From contig CAMLLK010000032.1 of assembly GCA_946480885.1 (NCBI GenBank), positions 1 to 7,897 on the forward strand: DNA of 7,897 nucleotides. The letters are read 5' to 3'. Within the stretch, counting starts at the first letter, position 1. Every line of letters begins with the position of its first letter. Source of the stretch: an uncultured Thermoproteales archaeon (GTDB lineage: Archaea; Thermoproteota; Thermoprotei; Thermoproteales; Thermoproteaceae). The notes under the pieces are model-generated. The model made no database searches. It had not been told where the DNA came from and worked only from the letters and a program-made list of their open reading frames with translations. Made by a program: the position numbers and the translations under genes. Positions 1 to 5,438 of the stretch are shown here, piece by piece.

Positions 1-62
1 AAATAAATAATCACAGTCATATTTTTCTCGACGTTTTTATTTAAATACTTTTTCAGCAATAG

Positions 63-74
63 TATTTATCTTAA
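63..74 (+). promoter_or_regulatory. TATA box for the secreted-protein gene
   Basis: An AT-rich element (TATTTATCTTAA) lies about 16-27 nt ahead of the ATG at 90, the spacing expected for an archaeal TATA box driving a leaderless or nearly leaderless mRNA. A second AT block at about 35-54 could serve a gene to the left of the window or the other strand. No Shine-Dalgarno precedes the ATG, which supports leaderless translation. This is position-based inference. Confidence 0.5.
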
Positions 75-89
75 GGTCATTGCCTCTAT

Positions 90-698
90 ATGATGTGGGT
101 TTTTCTCCTCTTAGCCGCAGCCTCTGTCTTGGGGCTAGACGTCCTGGACTGGAATGGGAGGCCTCTTTCTTTTGGAACAGCTGTGGTTTTCGACAGCGGG
201 GGGAGGATAGCCGCGGCTTCGTACATAGTAGATGGCAAGTTGTTATATAATCTGCCCTGGGGGCCTGGGTACGTGTTGAGAGTGGCGTGGGGGGCCGCCA
301 CTGTTAGAGATGTGGCGGCTGGACAAGTCATTTGGATATACGACGGCGCTGTGGAGCGCGATTTGATAGAACTAGGGTCGCCGATAAATAAGGCGATTAG
401 GACATGGGTCTACCCCGTCGCAATTGTGGTCAGAGGAGCCGAGGCGGGGTGTTACGCCAGAGTTGTCGACACACAGAGCGGCGGCAGGTGGGTCTACCTC
501 TTCCAGCCCATATACTCAGACGGGGCGCTGTCGCTAATCCAGACTCCGGCCACAGATCTCCGCGTCGACATATTTTGCGGAGGCTACCTAATGGCAACAG
601 GCCGGTTTTCAATACAGAGAGGGGCCCCCGCCACAGTTTGGAATTTTGAAATGTCGATAGTGGCAATAGAGAATGTAAGAGTATACAACGCGCCTTAG
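90..698 (+). CDS. Secreted beta-rich protein of unknown function
   Basis: A 202-aa protein I do not recognise. Residues 1-15 form a short signal peptide: hydrophobic core MWVFLLLAAASVLG, with likely signal-peptidase cleavage after Gly15 (V-x-G before LDVLD), so the product is probably exported. There is no second membrane segment or C-terminal anchor. The mature part alternates short hydrophobic strands with Gly/Asp turns, and has a D-x-x-G-x-P-L start (residues 20-27) resembling the first strand of carboxypeptidase-regulatory or Ig-like beta-sandwich repeats. A second, similar-sized beta-rich half begins near residue 105. Two cysteines (121 and 163) in the second half could form a disulfide, plausible for an extracellular thermophile protein. 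A second ATG follows the first directly; either would give the same signal peptide. The stop codon is 2 bp from the 3' end of the convergent 5S rRNA gene. Its reality as a gene is supported by the signal peptide plus a correctly spaced TATA box. Its function is unknown. Confidence 0.8.
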   Translation: MMWVFLLLAAASVLGLDVLDWNGRPLSFGTAVVFDSGGRIAAASYIVDGKLLYNLPWGPGYVLRVAWGAATVRDVAAGQVIWIYDGAVERDLIELGSPINKAIRTWVYPVAIVVRGAEAGCYARVVDTQSGGRWVYLFQPIYSDGALSLIQTPATDLRVDIFCGGYLMATGRFSIQRGAPATVWNFEMSIVAIENVRVYNAP

Positions 699-700
699 AA

Positions 701-829
701 GCCCCCTCCCAGCACGCCGGTTTCCCGGGCCCTCGCGGAGCCCAGTACTCCCGCACGCGGCGCCGGCCTTAGCTTCCGGGTTCTGATGAGTCCGGGCGTA
801 TCACCGGCGCCTATGGCCGGGTTAGGGGC
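701..829 (-). rRNA. rrf: 5S ribosomal RNA
   Basis: Read on the minus strand, this stretch carries the conserved 5S core: CCCGGACTCATC, then GAACCCGGAAGCTAAG, then the GGAGTACTGGG-type helix IV/loop E arm. The two ends pair as helix I (5' GCCCCU...CCC against 3' GGG...GGGGGC) with a small internal mismatch. The length is about 129 nt. The RNA is a component of the large ribosomal subunit. It stands alone with its own promoter rather than following 23S, as is common in Crenarchaeota. The 3' end lies 2 bp from the stop of the convergent secreted-protein gene, so read-through would be antisense to that gene. GC content is much higher than in the surrounding coding DNA, as expected for a structured hyperthermophile RNA. 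Ends are placed by helix I pairing and could shift by 1-3 nt. Confidence 0.95.
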
Positions 830-847
830 GTAATGAAGTTTTCATAA

Positions 848-857
848 GTTTATAAAT
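848..857 (-). promoter_or_regulatory. TATA box of the 5S rRNA gene
   Basis: On the minus strand the sequence AATTTATAAACT is centred about 23-24 nt upstream of the predicted 5' end of 5S rRNA at 829. It is the best TATA match in the gap in the right orientation and at the standard archaeal distance. Confidence 0.7.
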
Positions 858-871
858 TTTTCTTCAGTAGG

Positions 872-879
872 TATAAAAG
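872..879 (+). promoter_or_regulatory. TATA box pointing into a region with no plus-strand gene
   Basis: TATAAAAG preceded by purine-rich GTAGG (BRE-like) is a near-ideal archaeal promoter on the plus strand. The predicted transcription start is about 897-902. No plus-strand protein gene begins until 1818, so the likely product is the small structured RNA candidate that follows immediately. It sits back to back with the 5S TATA box, about 20 bp away. Confidence 0.5.
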
Positions 880-897
880 AGTGTGTATACATAAATC

Positions 898-964
898 GGG
901 GGGTTGAGAGGCCCGTGGGGCTGCTGTGAGACTCCCACGTAGCCAGTGGCCTCAGAAATTTTTT
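898..964 (+). ncRNA. Candidate structured small RNA (possibly H/ACA-like)
   Basis: About 25 nt downstream of a strong TATA box lies a compact nested inverted repeat. An outer 6-bp stem GAGGCC/GGCCTC (908-913 with 948-953) directly abuts an inner 6-bp stem CGTGGG/CCCACG (914-919 with 934-939). The inner stem closes a 14-nt loop, and eight unpaired bases (940-947) lie on the 3' side between the stems. AGA then follows the outer stem, and a T6 run at 959-964 could terminate transcription. The size (about 65 nt), the hairpin with an internal single-stranded pocket and the A-N-A trinucleotide after the basal stem recall the short single-hairpin H/ACA-like guide RNAs of Pyrobaculum. I cannot place a convincing kink-turn in the loop, so that label is tentative. 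The 3' end overlaps, on the other strand, the box D of the C/D sRNA candidate. Alternatively the hairpin could be a transcription-ending or processing element. Confidence 0.42.
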
Positions 965-1005
965 CGTCTTCACATCTCTGAGCGGCGGCGTAAGGTCATC
1001 ACTAA
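950..1005 (-). ncRNA. Candidate C/D-box sRNA (2'-O-methylation guide)
   Basis: On the minus strand the order is as follows. Box C is GTGATGA (1002-996), a perfect match to RUGAUGA. A 13-nt spacer (995-983) precedes a D'-like CTCA (982-979, one mismatch to CUGA). After 3 nt comes a C'-like ATGTGAA (975-969, degenerate). A second 13-nt spacer (968-956) precedes a perfect box D, CTGA (955-952). Equal 13-nt guide spacers and a 3-nt D'-C' gap are the archaeal C/D geometry, in which L7Ae, Nop5 and fibrillarin methylate rRNA or tRNA opposite the guide. The first guide (CCTTACGCCGCCG) is GC-rich and plausible for rRNA. The second is A/T-rich and a poor rRNA guide. Box C begins 8 nt after the stop codon of the SAM hydroxide adenosyltransferase gene, so the RNA could be processed from that mRNA's 3' end. 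No terminal stem is seen. The degenerate D'/C' boxes and lack of a confirmed target limit certainty. Confidence 0.5.
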
Positions 1006-1009
1006 GTCT

Positions 1010-1801
1010 TTAACACTTTCTAATTTTTAACTTGTGGCCAGGCCTGAGGCCGTGTCTGCCGGCTGCGTCTCCCCCCACTACTGCAATTTCTAAATAGCCC
1101 TCGCTGTTTATCAACGCCACAGTCTCTCCACTGGACGCCCTTCCATACGTCTCTACAAATTTAATCTTTAACTCGCCGCTTGGCGTTTCTATACACAAGT
1201 CCGAGCCTCTCTCGGCTATTTTAAACACCTCTTCTCTTGCAGAGGTGTATACATTTCCAAATCTATCTACATACACAACTTCTGTATACAACACATTATC
1301 AGACACCGCGGCTTTTGGGATTTCTATTCTTCTCCAAGTCTCTACACGCCTCCCCAAGGCCTCGGGGGGGACTCCCAGCGAGAGCAACGCCGCTGCTGGG
1401 GCGAATACGTCCCGTCCGTGGAATGTGTAGCTCACCTCTGGCAGTCTGTAGGTGATGTAATACGCCTCCTCTACGCCGTCTTCTTCAGCCGCTGGGCTCA
1501 AGAGTCCGTTGTCGGGCCCCACGAAGTAGAAATTTTTCGTCTTTAATAACAGCGGCGCCCTCTCTGTCCCCACGCCCGGGTCTACTACTGCTACAAACAC
1601 CGTCCCAGGTGGGAACCACTTATATACAGCTCTTAAGACAAAGGCGCCGGTGGCTATGTCTTGAGGAGGCACTTCGTGAGTGATGTCTACAACCACGGCC
1701 TTTGGGTTTATTTTGTATATAACCCCCTTCATCGCCGCTACGAAGTAGTCTCTCGTGCCGAAGTCTGTTAATAAGGCAATCACGTCATTTTTTTTATACA
1801 T
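1010..1801 (-). CDS. S-adenosyl-L-methionine hydroxide adenosyltransferase (DUF62 family)
   Basis: This 263-aa, complete-length protein belongs to the family that cleaves SAM to adenosine and L-methionine using an activated water, related to the fluorinase and chlorinase fold. The N-terminal signature ALLTDFGTRDYFVAAMKG (residues 9-26) is typical, as is VVDPGVGTER (72-81). The triad described for the archaeal homologue PH0463 (Asp, Arg seven residues later, and His) corresponds here to Asp74, Arg81 and His128 in the FHGRD motif, all present. The C-terminal part (from about 165) is the small beta-barrel domain, with the VDRFGN motif at 178-183. The protein is cytoplasmic. The ATG at 1801 fits the family start, and its first codons (ATG TAT AAA AAA) also contain the opposing gene's TATA box. 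It is divergent from the NOG1-type GTPase and followed after 8 nt by a C/D sRNA candidate. The physiological reason for breaking down SAM is unclear; SAM homeostasis is an inference. Confidence 0.93.
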   Translation of the reverse strand: MYKKNDVIALLTDFGTRDYFVAAMKGVIYKINPKAVVVDITHEVPPQDIATGAFVLRAVYKWFPPGTVFVAVVDPGVGTERAPLLLKTKNFYFVGPDNGLLSPAAEEDGVEEAYYITYRLPEVSYTFHGRDVFAPAAALLSLGVPPEALGRRVETWRRIEIPKAAVSDNVLYTEVVYVDRFGNVYTSAREEVFKIAERGSDLCIETPSGELKIKFVETYGRASSGETVALINSEGYLEIAVVGGDAAGRHGLRPGHKLKIRKC

Positions 1802-1802
1802 A
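1793..1802 (+). promoter_or_regulatory. TATA box of the GTPase gene, inside the opposing CDS start
   Basis: TTTATACATA, following a T-tract, ends about 16 nt before the GTG at 1818 and its centre is about 21 nt away. This gives a transcript beginning at or within a few bases of the start codon. The element coincides with the first codons of the divergent SAM hydroxide adenosyltransferase gene. Confidence 0.55.
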
Positions 1803-1817
1803 TTTTTACGTCTTTCT

Positions 1818-2858
1818 GTGGAGGTTGTAGATAAGAAAAAACTGCCTTATGTATACACAGCAGATGAACTGACGGCTATGTTTTTAGCCGTATACAGCCG
1901 CGAGGAGGCGAGGGGGTCTGTTGCGGAGCCAGCCTTTGTGAAACAGAAGAGGCTTGAGATTAAGAAAATTGTGGCCTCTGGCAAATCTCTCTCGTCGACT
2001 TTGAGAGAGATGGCTCTCGCCATGCCTTTTCTTGATAAATTACACCCCTTTTACCGAGATTTAATTGACGTCTTATTTGGCGTACAGAATTATAAACACG
2101 TCGTGGCTAAAGTAGGCAACGCTTATCTTGCAGTGAGGGCTATTGCAAAAGAGGCCATCACGGCGGCTAGATCGGCCCCGAATAAAAAGGCGCTTCGCGA
2201 CGTGGGGAAGATGTACCGTGCCAGAGTTATTGACTTAATTGAAGACCTACGGCCAGAGTTAGAGAGGCTGAGAGAAATTGTGACTTGGATGAGGAGACTG
2301 CCATCAATAGACCCAGAGTTGTTTACAATTGTTGTAGCCGGCGCGCCTAACGTGGGGAAGAGTAGTTTTGTAAAATGTGTATCCTCCGCCAAGCCTGAAG
2401 TGGCGGAGTATCCCTTTACTACAAAACAAATACACCTAGGCCACGTAGACCTCGTGGGGGACAGAGTACAAGTGGTGGACACCCCAGGCCTTCTAGACAG
2501 GCCGTTAAGTGAGAGAAACGCCATAGAGAGACAAGCAATATTGGCGCTCCGCCATTTGGCAAACGTCATAGTCTTTATTATCGACCCGACCCCCCACTCG
2601 GGATTTGGCAGAGATATACAGATTAAACTCTACGAAGAGATTAAGTCCACCTTCTCCACGCCTGTGGTGTCTATTGTGAATAAGACCGACATAGCCACTG
2701 AAGAAGAACTCCAATGGGCAGGCGAGAGGTTCTCACCAGTGGCGTACGTCTCTACTCTAAACTGTAGTGGGACAAAAGAGGCTCTAGACAAAATTTTGAA
2801 AGAGTTCTACGTACCTGTGGCTATTGAAAAATTCAGAAGACTTAGGTCCGGCGGCTGA
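1818..2858 (+). CDS. NOG1/Obg-type ribosome-assembly GTPase
   Basis: A 346-aa GTPase of the archaeal/eukaryotic NOG1 branch of the Obg group, expected to act in assembly of the large ribosomal subunit. The N-terminal third is the helical NOG1 domain, including the [19 protein letters not shown] segment (residues 70-88). The G domain follows: G1 GAPNVGKSS (175-183), the G2-region threonines in YPFTTKQ (198-204), G3 DTPG (221-224) and G4 NKTD (288-291). All GTP-binding motifs look intact. I chose the GTG at 1818 although an in-frame ATG exists at 1755. The longer version would add 21 residues lying entirely inside the opposing gene plus the 16-bp gap, while GTG 1818 puts the TATA box at leaderless distance and yields the family-like start before [10 protein letters not shown]. 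There is no Shine-Dalgarno. The last 17 bp overlap the end of convergent rtcA. The eukaryotic NOG1 C-terminal extension is absent, as in other archaeal forms. Confidence 0.93.
   Translation: MEVVDKKKLPYVYTADELTAMFLAVYSREEARGSVAEPAFVKQKRLEIKKIVASGKSLSSTLREMALAMPFLDKLHPFYRDLIDVLFGVQNYKHVVAKVGNAYLAVRAIAKEAITAARSAPNKKALRDVGKMYRARVIDLIEDLRPELERLREIVTWMRRLPSIDPELFTIVVAGAPNVGKSSFVKCVSSAKPEVAEYPFTTKQIHLGHVDLVGDRVQVVDTPGLLDRPLSERNAIERQAILALRHLANVIVFIIDPTPHSGFGRDIQIKLYEEIKSTFSTPVVSIVNKTDIATEEELQWAGERFSPVAYVSTLNCSGTKEALDKILKEFYVPVAIEKFRRLRSGG
1827..1837 (-). promoter_or_regulatory. Weak TATA box for the SAM hydroxide adenosyltransferase gene
   Basis: On the minus strand TTCTTATCTAC, preceded by a T-rich run, is centred about 30 nt upstream of the ATG at 1801. 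It falls inside codons 4-7 of the GTPase gene. It is a poor consensus match but the best candidate at a sensible distance. A 5' leader of only a few nucleotides would result. Confidence 0.35.
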
Positions 2859-3891
2859 AGCCAACGCCCTCTACTTCAATCACATGCCTACCCCCCACGG
2901 TGGACGTCTTGAATTTCACTGGCAGAAATCTCTCCACTATGTAGATATTTGTCTCTAGGTGGGAGGTCCACTCAGAGGTAGAAATGACGCTTCTCCCCCG
3001 CGCCAGTGCCATATATAAAACAGCCATGTCCGCGAGGTGGGGGTCAGTAGAGGCGCCCGACTTTAACACTTTTAACAACCTCTCCGCCGCCTCTCTGCCC
3101 ACTGTCTCCGCCGGCTTCCCCCTCTCCCCAAGCGCGTCTCCGCCCACTGTATGCCCAGCGGTTGACCTAGCCCACAGCACTACGCCGCTGCCCGGCCCCA
3201 GTCCGTCGTCTCTAACCTCTATTTCAATCTCCGCGTCGTATCCATAGGCGGCCAGAGTCTCTCTAGCGGCCTTCGCCTGTCTCTCAGCCACGTGGCGTGG
3301 GAGATTAACTGCGTGGGAGACTCCTCCTACCTTCTCCAAATGGCCGAACTCCAGCGCCTCCACTGGCCTCAAGACCGCCGCTGGGTTGGCCTCTACAATC
3401 ACCTGACCCCCTCCACGTGGGTAGTGCCCCCTCCTCAGTAGTTGAATTCTTATAGAGGCGCCTAGTTTCTCGAGAAACGTGGCGAAGATATATCTCATAT
3501 AGTCAATTGGCGGGGCCCACGCCACGTCTGTGCCGCCGGTTATTATTAGTTTGATATGACAAGGCGCCAACGCCAGTATGGGGCCGAGGGTTTGTATGAC
3601 TAGAGAGACGCTGCCCGCAGTGCCTATGTCTATGTTCAACACGCCACATCTTACAGATCCAGGCCGATAGATGAGTCTAGTCGAGCCTTTAAACGCGCCC
3701 TCCATCTCTGCGTTTGACAACGCCGCAGCCGCCTGAACCCCCGTGAGGTGTTGAGGCTGTAGTCCTGGGTTAGGCCTCTTTGCCCTTATGTTGTATATCT
3801 CCACTGGCACTCCCAGTAAGGTAGATAGAGCTATAGATGTCCTTAGTATCTGTCCGCCTCCTTCGCCGTAGGAGCCGTCGACTTTAATCAC
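2842..3891 (-). CDS. rtcA: RNA 3'-terminal phosphate cyclase
   Basis: A 349-aa, full-length RtcA. The family converts an RNA 3'-phosphate to a 2',3'-cyclic phosphate using ATP through a covalent enzyme-AMP intermediate. Visible signatures are [12 protein letters not shown] near the start (residues 8-19), the [14 protein letters not shown] segment (36-49), [11 protein letters not shown] (154-164) and DPHLAD (283-288). His285 in that last motif is the expected AMP-accepting nucleophile (His309 in the E. coli enzyme). The small inserted domain lies around residues 180-275. The start is GTG at 3891: a TATA-like element sits about 24 nt upstream and the protein begins directly with [11 protein letters not shown], as in homologues. 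An AGAGGTG that could mimic a Shine-Dalgarno overlaps the start codon and so probably does not act as one. It is divergent from the proteasome beta gene, and its 3' end overlaps the GTPase gene by 17 bp. A T5 run at 2831-2827 on this strand could help termination. No rtcB or rtcR-like partner is in view. Confidence 0.96.
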   Translation of the reverse strand: MIKVDGSYGEGGGQILRTSIALSTLLGVPVEIYNIRAKRPNPGLQPQHLTGVQAAAALSNAEMEGAFKGSTRLIYRPGSVRCGVLNIDIGTAGSVSLVIQTLGPILALAPCHIKLIITGGTDVAWAPPIDYMRYIFATFLEKLGASIRIQLLRRGHYPRGGGQVIVEANPAAVLRPVEALEFGHLEKVGGVSHAVNLPRHVAERQAKAARETLAAYGYDAEIEIEVRDDGLGPGSGVVLWARSTAGHTVGGDALGERGKPAETVGREAAERLLKVLKSGASTDPHLADMAVLYMALARGRSVISTSEWTSHLETNIYIVERFLPVKFKTSTVGGRHVIEVEGVGFSRRT

Positions 3892-3910
3892 CTCTTAGAC
3901 GAGTGCTTTA

Positions 3911-3919
3911 GTTTTTAAG
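3911..3919 (-). promoter_or_regulatory. TATA box of rtcA
   Basis: On the minus strand CTTAAAAAC is centred about 24 nt upstream of the GTG at 3891, predicting a leaderless rtcA message. It lies only about 10 bp from the oppositely oriented psmB TATA box, so occupancy of one could hinder the other. Confidence 0.55.
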
Positions 3920-3927
3920 TTTCAACA

Positions 3928-3936
3928 TTTATAAAT
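3928..3936 (+). promoter_or_regulatory. TATA box of the proteasome beta gene
   Basis: TTTATAAAT is centred about 24 nt ahead of the ATG at 3956, which implies a leaderless transcript. Nothing like a Shine-Dalgarno lies between it and the start. The element is nearly palindromic and could in principle also work toward rtcA. Confidence 0.65.
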
Positions 3937-3955
3937 CCTAGAGTGGCCTCTTTCT

Positions 3956-4567
3956 ATGTCTGAGGAGTTAGCCATCGGCGCCACTGCAGTGGGGATAAAA
4001 GTAAAAGATGGCGTAGTTTTGGCGGCGGAGAAGAGAGTATCCTACGGCTTCTATACCTTGAGCAAGGGGGGGAAGAAAGTCTTTGTAGTAGACGATAGAT
4101 TAGCCATAGCCTCGGCCGGCATTATCGCCGACATGCAGACACTGGCGAAAATAGTGAAAATAAACGCAAAGGCATACGAACTCGATATTAAAAAGAAGCC
4201 TACGGTGAGGTCAATGGCTAAACTACTCTCAGTGGTTATGTTCAGCCGGCGCTTCATGCCGTTTTTTGCAGAAGTCCTAGTGGGGGGCTACGACGAAGAG
4301 GGGCCTCAACTAATTGTCATGGACCCCCTGGGCAGTTTAATTGAGGACAACTACGCCGCGTTGGGCACAGGTGCCAAATTAGCTGTGGCGCTTCTAGACT
4401 CTGAGTATAGGCCAGATATGTCTATACAAGAGGCGAAGAGACTAGCCCTTAGGTCAATAAAAGCAGCGATTGAGAGAGATCCCGTGTCAGGCGGGGGGAT
4501 AGATTTAGTAGTAGTGGAGGCAAGCGGCGCGAGAGAAGAAGAGGTAAAAATCCAAACAGTTATTTAA
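3956..4567 (+). CDS. psmB: Proteasome beta subunit lacking the catalytic Thr1
   Basis: A 203-aa beta-type subunit of the archaeal 20S proteasome, whose beta rings hold the proteolytic chamber. The fold signature is clear: [19 protein letters not shown], then GGKKVF (residues 38-43), [10 protein letters not shown] (52-61), [12 protein letters not shown] (137-148) and [11 protein letters not shown] (178-188). Aligned by eye with the Thermoplasma beta subunit (TTTVGITLKDAVIMATERR), the residue in the Thr1 place is Ala9 (codon GCC). Glu17 and Lys33 (mature numbering) are kept, at residues 25 and 41 here. Without Thr1 the eight-residue leader MSEELAIG should not be removed autocatalytically and this subunit should not cleave peptides. 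It probably builds mixed beta rings with an active paralogue elsewhere in the genome; crenarchaea usually have more than one beta gene. Only the adjacent Thr10 could compete as a nucleophile, and it is shifted by one. The start is ATG 3956 with no Shine-Dalgarno. The 3' end overlaps etfA by 8 bp. Confidence 0.95.
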   Translation: MSEELAIGATAVGIKVKDGVVLAAEKRVSYGFYTLSKGGKKVFVVDDRLAIASAGIIADMQTLAKIVKINAKAYELDIKKKPTVRSMAKLLSVVMFSRRFMPFFAEVLVGGYDEEGPQLIVMDPLGSLIEDNYAALGTGAKLAVALLDSEYRPDMSIQEAKRLALRSIKAAIERDPVSGGGIDLVVVEASGAREEEVKIQTVI

Positions 4568-5438
4568 GTCTTTTTATCAATGCCGGGACTATTTTATATA
4601 AGTCCTCCACTACGCCGTAGTCGCAGTTTTGGAATATTGGAGCAGAGAGGTCGTTGTTTATTGCAGCGATTATTCTACTCTCTAAAATGCCGGCTAGGTG
4701 TTGAGGCTGTCCAGATATTCCTATGGCTAAATACAACTTCGGCCTCACTTTCTTCCCAGAGAGGCCGACCCACCTACTCTCCTCAAGCCATTTAAGGTCA
4801 GCCGCGATGGGGCGGGAACAGCCAACTTGGCCTTTTAACAAAGCCGCGAGTTCAAAAGCTAATTGTAAATCCTCTTTTTTCTTAAACCCTCTGCCCACTG
4901 AAACAATGACCTCGGCCTCTTCTATCTTCACAGCCCCTCTCGGCTTCTCTTCCACCGACAGTTTTTTAACACGGGCGGCGCCAACCTCTACCCTCTCTAT
5001 TTTAGACTCCACTTGGGGGGGCTCGCCTTGGAACCGACCGGAGGCGATAGTCAAAACAGCGGGTAGTTGAGTCTCTATCTGCGCCACCGCCTTATTGCCA
5101 AAGACATATCTCTCGGCTTTTAAAACTCTCCCACTTATTGAAAACGCCAATACGTCGGTTAAAAACTCTACGCCTATGCGTTGAGCCACGGCTCCCCCCA
5201 CGGTTTTTGCATTTTTCGTCGAGGGTAGTATCACTACGTCGTGGCCAGAGGCCATGCGGTAAACAACCTCTGTCACAGCGTCAAGATAAGGCTCGCCATG
5301 TAGTTGTACAACTTTATGTGCTCTACCCACGGCGGTTTCTAACTCCTCTTGTGAGGCGGCGAGGGCTGTGACCTCTCCGCCGAGTGTAGAGGCGGCGTAT
5401 AGTACTTCTCTATTGGGGAAAACTACCAGTGTTTTCAT
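4560..5438 (-). CDS. etfA: Electron transfer flavoprotein, alpha subunit
   Basis: A 292-aa EtfA/FixB. With EtfB it forms a soluble FAD heterodimer that carries electrons from dehydrogenases to a quinone-linked acceptor, or bifurcates electrons in some lineages. The N-terminal half (1-165) is the Rossmann-like ETF domain. The C-terminal half (about 172-292) is the FAD domain: VSVGRGF (179-185), CSRP (207-210, with the flavin-stacking Arg209), VGLSGKKV (224-231), [13 protein letters not shown] (238-250, His247), NNDLSAPIF (261-269) and DYGVVEDL (273-280). The residue that is Thr in human QVGQTGK is Ser227 here, keeping the hydroxyl near flavin N5. The ATG at 5438 overlaps the etfB stop (ATGA), and GGGAG sits 4 nt upstream, so translation is probably coupled to etfB. 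Its end overlaps convergent psmB by 8 bp. No EtfC/FixC or EtfX/FixX gene is adjacent, so its redox partners cannot be inferred here. Confidence 0.95.
   Translation of the reverse strand: MKTLVVFPNREVLYAASTLGGEVTALAASQEELETAVGRAHKVVQLHGEPYLDAVTEVVYRMASGHDVVILPSTKNAKTVGGAVAQRIGVEFLTDVLAFSISGRVLKAERYVFGNKAVAQIETQLPAVLTIASGRFQGEPPQVESKIERVEVGAARVKKLSVEEKPRGAVKIEEAEVIVSVGRGFKKKEDLQLAFELAALLKGQVGCSRPIAADLKWLEESRWVGLSGKKVRPKLYLAIGISGQPQHLAGILESRIIAAINNDLSAPIFQNCDYGVVEDLYKIVPALIKRLK
4571..4575 (+). terminator. T-run downstream of psmB
   Basis: A T5 run starts 3 nt after the psmB stop codon and lies inside the last codons of convergent etfA. Archaeal RNA polymerase ends transcripts at short T-tracts, so this is a plausible terminator. 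No hairpin precedes it. A matching T5 on the other strand (4550-4546) could do the same for etfA. Confidence 0.35.

Noticed and set aside
430..756. Minus-strand open frame of 108 codons across the 5S gene and secreted-protein gene
   Set aside because: Its start lies inside the 5S rRNA and it has no recognisable protein features. It is a shadow of structured RNA and opposing coding sequence.
783..790. CTGATGAG on the plus strand as a C/D box C-like motif
   Set aside because: It is the complement of the conserved ACTCATCAG loop of 5S rRNA, and no box D follows at the right distance on the plus strand.
1755..1817. In-frame ATG at 1755 extending the GTPase by 21 residues
   Set aside because: The extension (starting MPKSVNKAITSFF) lies almost wholly inside the opposing gene's first codons, looks unlike NOG1 N termini, and would put the start upstream of the only good TATA box.
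885..1856. Inverted copies of GTATACATAA at 885-894 and 1847-1856
   Set aside because: GTATAC recurs many times in this AT-biased coding DNA (for example near 681, 1246 and 1283). Two distant copies in unrelated contexts give no support for a binding-site or mobile-element repeat.
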